This document shows positions 11,444 to 13,434 of a stretch of 13,434 nt of DNA, piece after piece (within the stretch, counting starts at the first letter, position 1; each line of letters begins with the position of its first letter). Under the pieces are notes generated by a model. The model ran no database searches. It saw nothing but the letters and a program-made list of their open reading frames with translations, and was not told the DNA's origin. The position numbers and the translations under genes are program-made. The DNA comes from DATDOY01 sp035293045 (GTDB taxonomy: Bacteria > Actinomycetota > Acidimicrobiia > IMCC26256 > JACPCJ01), in NCBI GenBank assembly GCA_035293045.1, contig DATDOY010000173.1:1-13434 (forward strand). Reading direction: 5' to 3'.

Positions 11444-13093
11444 TCAGCCGGTGCTGATCGGCAACTCGAAGAGCCAGGGCTTTCCCGACTCGAACGCCGT
11501 GCGCACCGCATCGGTCACGTCGGCGGCCTTCTCGATGAGCGCGCTCTGGACGCCGAGCCCGTGGGCGAGCGACACGTAGTCGATCGGCGGGTTGTCGAGA
11601 TCCATGGCGACGTAGTTGCCGCTCTCCGCGGACTTCCCCATCTGGCTCGTGAGGTTGTCTTTCAGAATCTTGTACTGGCGGTTGTTGACCACGGCGAACA
11701 CGACCGGGATGTCGTAGCGGGCGGCCGTCCACAGCGACTGGATGGCGTACATCGCCGAGCCGTCGCCGACGACGCACAGCACGTCGCGGTCGGGGCGGCC
11801 GAGCTTGGCCCCGAGCGAGGCCGGCATGCCCCAGCCGAGGCCGCCGCCCCGGCAGAAGAAGTAGGTGCGGGTTTCGTCCGTGCGCTGGAAGCCGCGCGCG
11901 TAGATGCCGGTGGTGACGGCTTCATCGACCACGATGCCGCCCGCGGGGAGCCCTTCGATGAGGGCGTGGCCTGCGGCCATCGGGTTGATCGGGACCTGGT
12001 CGTAGCGGTCGACGGCGGTCTGGGCGAACGCTTCCATGGCGGCCTTCTGCTCGGCTCCCATGCGCTCGACGGCGGCAGCCGCGGCCGCGGCGTCGGTCTT
12101 GCCTTCGAGGTGAGTGCGCAGGGCGGCGAGGGAGGTCTTGATGTCGCCGACCATCCCGAGGCGCGCCGCGTACGTGCGGCCGACCTGCGACGAGTCGTCG
12201 GCGAGGTGGATCAGCTCGAGGCCGTCGGGAATGGGCGGGCCCTCGGTATAGGGATAGACGAGCCCGATCTGGCCGCCGACCCACAGCACGCGACGGAACC
12301 CTGAGAGCTGGCCGTTCATGGCGTTGGCGAAGGGGATGAGCATCCCCTTCCACAGCGGGTGGGTGGTCGGGAAGACGAGCGTGCCGAAGAGCGGCGCGCC
12401 GTAGACCGGGCAGCCGAGGGTTTCGGCCACCGCGACGGCTTCGCCGAGGGCGTCGCCGTGAGACACCTCGTCGCCGATGACCATGGCGAGCTCGCCGGGC
12501 TTGGACTCGGCGAGCAGCTCGGCCGCGTCGGCGAGGCCGCCGGCCACCGACCGACGGTCGATGGTCGACTTGGCAGGGATGGCGGCGTCGGTCTCGTCCT
12601 CGAGCATGTCCATAGGGAGCGAGACGAACACGGGGCCCTGCGGCGGAGTCATGGCGTCTTTGAAGGCGCGTCGCAGCACGACGGCGAGCTCGTCGACGTG
12701 GCGGACCTCGTGCTGCCACTTCGAGACGGCCTGGGCGAGCCCGGTGAGGTCGCCGGAGAGCAGAGGATCGGCGATGAGATGGCGGCGGTCCTGCTGTCCG
12801 GCGGTGACGACGATCGGGCTGCGGTTCCACAGGGCGTTGGTGAGGTTGCCGATGCCGCCGCCCAGCCCGGCCGATGTGTGGAGGTTGACGAACGAGGGCC
12901 GTCCCGTCGTGAGCGCGTAGCCGTCGGCCATCCCGACGGCGGTGTTCTCCTGGAGGGCGAGGATGTACTCGAACTCCGAGTGCACCGCGAGCTCGTCGAT
13001 CAGCGGCAACTCCGTGGTCCCGGGGTTGCCGAAGATGTGCTTGACGCCCTCGCTGGCGAGCACGTCGAGGAGGATCTGTCGTCCGGTGGTCAT
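11444..13093 (-). CDS. Thiamine-diphosphate enzyme, benzoylformate decarboxylase-like
   Basis: This 549-aa ThDP-dependent enzyme has the usual three domains. The N-terminal domain contains FGNPGTTELP (21-30), the activating Glu49 in ALQENTAVGMADGYA, and NLHTSAG with His72 (70-76). The C-terminal ThDP/Mg2+ site is GDGS (443-446) to NN (470-471). Gene-wide wording (VTAGQQ, PPQGPVFVSLPMD, YFFCRGGGLGWGMPASLG) is closest to benzoylformate decarboxylase rather than acetolactate synthase. Two active-site positions differ from Pseudomonas MdlC: Ser26 is Thr26, and the region holding His281 reads LVYPYTEGP with no His. The substrate is therefore uncertain; a 2-oxo-acid decarboxylase or lyase is the safest call. 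ATG 13093 is 8 nt after TAGCCT, consistent with a leaderless transcript. No mandelate-pathway gene is adjacent. Confidence 0.87.
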   Translation of the reverse strand: MTTGRQILLDVLASEGVKHIFGNPGTTELPLIDELAVHSEFEYILALQENTAVGMADGYALTTGRPSFVNLHTSAGLGGGIGNLTNALWNRSPIVVTAGQQDRRHLIADPLLSGDLTGLAQAVSKWQHEVRHVDELAVVLRRAFKDAMTPPQGPVFVSLPMDMLEDETDAAIPAKSTIDRRSVAGGLADAAELLAESKPGELAMVIGDEVSHGDALGEAVAVAETLGCPVYGAPLFGTLVFPTTHPLWKGMLIPFANAMNGQLSGFRRVLWVGGQIGLVYPYTEGPPIPDGLELIHLADDSSQVGRTYAARLGMVGDIKTSLAALRTHLEGKTDAAAAAAAVERMGAEQKAAMEAFAQTAVDRYDQVPINPMAAGHALIEGLPAGGIVVDEAVTTGIYARGFQRTDETRTYFFCRGGGLGWGMPASLGAKLGRPDRDVLCVVGDGSAMYAIQSLWTAARYDIPVVFAVVNNRQYKILKDNLTSQMGKSAESGNYVAMDLDNPPIDYVSLAHGLGVQSALIEKAADVTDAVRTAFESGKPWLFELPISTG

Positions 13094-13101
13094 GGCCCCG
13101 C

Positions 13102-13107
13102 AGGCTA
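13102..13107 (-). promoter_or_regulatory. -10 hexamer of the ThDP-enzyme gene
   Basis: TAGCCT on the minus strand ends 8 nt before the ATG at 13093. No clear -35 is seen. Confidence 0.5.
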
Positions 13108-13180
13108 ATGCCCGTGCGTCGGCGATCGCCGTGCGCAGTGGAACCCGACGTCGGCGCCGGTGTCATGGCACGCCGCTGGG

Positions 13181-13250
13181 TTTGGTGTGCAGTTTCCGTC
13201 GTGACCGTGCCCGGATTGTCCGAAGAGCACGACGGCAAGTGCACACGAAA
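13181..13250. repeat. Large imperfect inverted repeat (23-bp arms)
   Basis: Arm 13181-13203 (TTTGGTGTGCAGTTTCCGTC + GTG) pairs with 13228-13250 at 20 of 23 positions, around a 24-nt spacer. The inner 19 bp match at 17. CCGGATT (13211-13217) in the spacer can instead pair with AATCCGG (13249-13255). It lies between the stop of the right-hand minus-strand gene and the ThDP-gene promoter, so it may end transcription of the former. Its size and symmetry also fit a REP- or MITE-like dispersed element. Confidence 0.7.
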
Positions 13251-13284
13251 TCCGGACGGCCGGTCGCCTTCCGGGCCGGGCCGC

Positions 13285-13434
13285 CTAGCCGAGCGCGACC
13301 GCGCGACGCGCCCAGTCAAAGGTGACGCGTTGACCGGCGACCTCCCAGACCGCGGGCAACGCGGTGGGCTGGGCGTAGAAGTCGGGGTTCGGCGCCGTGT
13401 CGGGAGCGGCGAACAGGTCGAGCGGCCGGCTCTC
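13285..13434 (-). CDS. 3' end of an unrecognised gene
   Basis: The last 49 codons of a minus-strand gene are present, with the start beyond the right edge. It reads SRPLDLFAAPDTAPNPDFYA, then QPTALPAVWEVAGQRVTFDW, and ends ARRAVALG before TAG at 13287-13285. The third-position GC bias is strong and no stop interrupts the frame. No family is recognised from this fragment. Confidence 0.65.
   Translation of the reverse strand, partial: ESRPLDLFAAPDTAPNPDFYAQPTALPAVWEVAGQRVTFDWARRAVALG

Overview
The window is high-GC, gene-dense bacterial DNA with strong third-position GC bias. It carries an F420-type LLM oxidoreductase, a UvrD-type helicase with a C-terminal HRDC domain, and many start codons placed about 7 nt after a TANNNT hexamer, the pattern of leaderless transcription. 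This points to Actinomycetota, perhaps an Acidimicrobiia-like lineage; the lineage is an inference from gene content only. There is no phage, IS element, CRISPR array, tRNA or rRNA gene.

Layout. 150-1142 (-) is an AbiEi-wHTH/DUF559 nuclease-like protein whose possible start codon overlaps that of a small + strand ORF (1141-1311). A pair of competing inverted repeats precedes a thiolase (1433-2587, +), whose stop codon lies in a perfect 24-bp tandem duplication. A LemA-like membrane protein (2665-3300, -) and an exported or anchored SNase-like nuclease (3368-3865, +) are divergent. Two strong dyads follow, then a Rv1855c-like LLM oxidoreductase (3982-4947, +). On the minus strand a UvrD/HRDC helicase (5298-7325) and a small sigma-70 region-4-only protein (4952-5263) form a likely operon.

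The region 7326-8133 has no protein gene but is the most interesting part. A well-formed minus-strand promoter (TTGACC, 17 bp, TAAGTT, with an A-rich tract upstream) reads into an array of about ten small dyads spaced 38-43 bp apart (52 bp for the leftmost). As minus-strand RNA they become hairpins closed by C-G pairs, with UUCG, UCCG or CUCG loops and compensating stem changes; two GNRA-capped hairpins lie nearer the promoter. This looks like an undescribed structured ncRNA, or a very long structured leader of the helicase operon.

From 8134 rightward on the + strand come a zincin-like metallopeptidase whose 3' end is tandemly repeated (70-bp units, about 2.7 copies), a double-ACT-domain protein with a peptide deformylase, a degraded GNAT acetyltransferase, a bPH/SHOCT membrane protein, and a TroA/BtuF-like metal-receptor protein without a signal peptide. 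A benzoylformate-decarboxylase-like ThDP enzyme (11444-13093, -) follows. After a large imperfect hairpin, the 3' end of an unrecognised minus-strand gene runs off the right edge.
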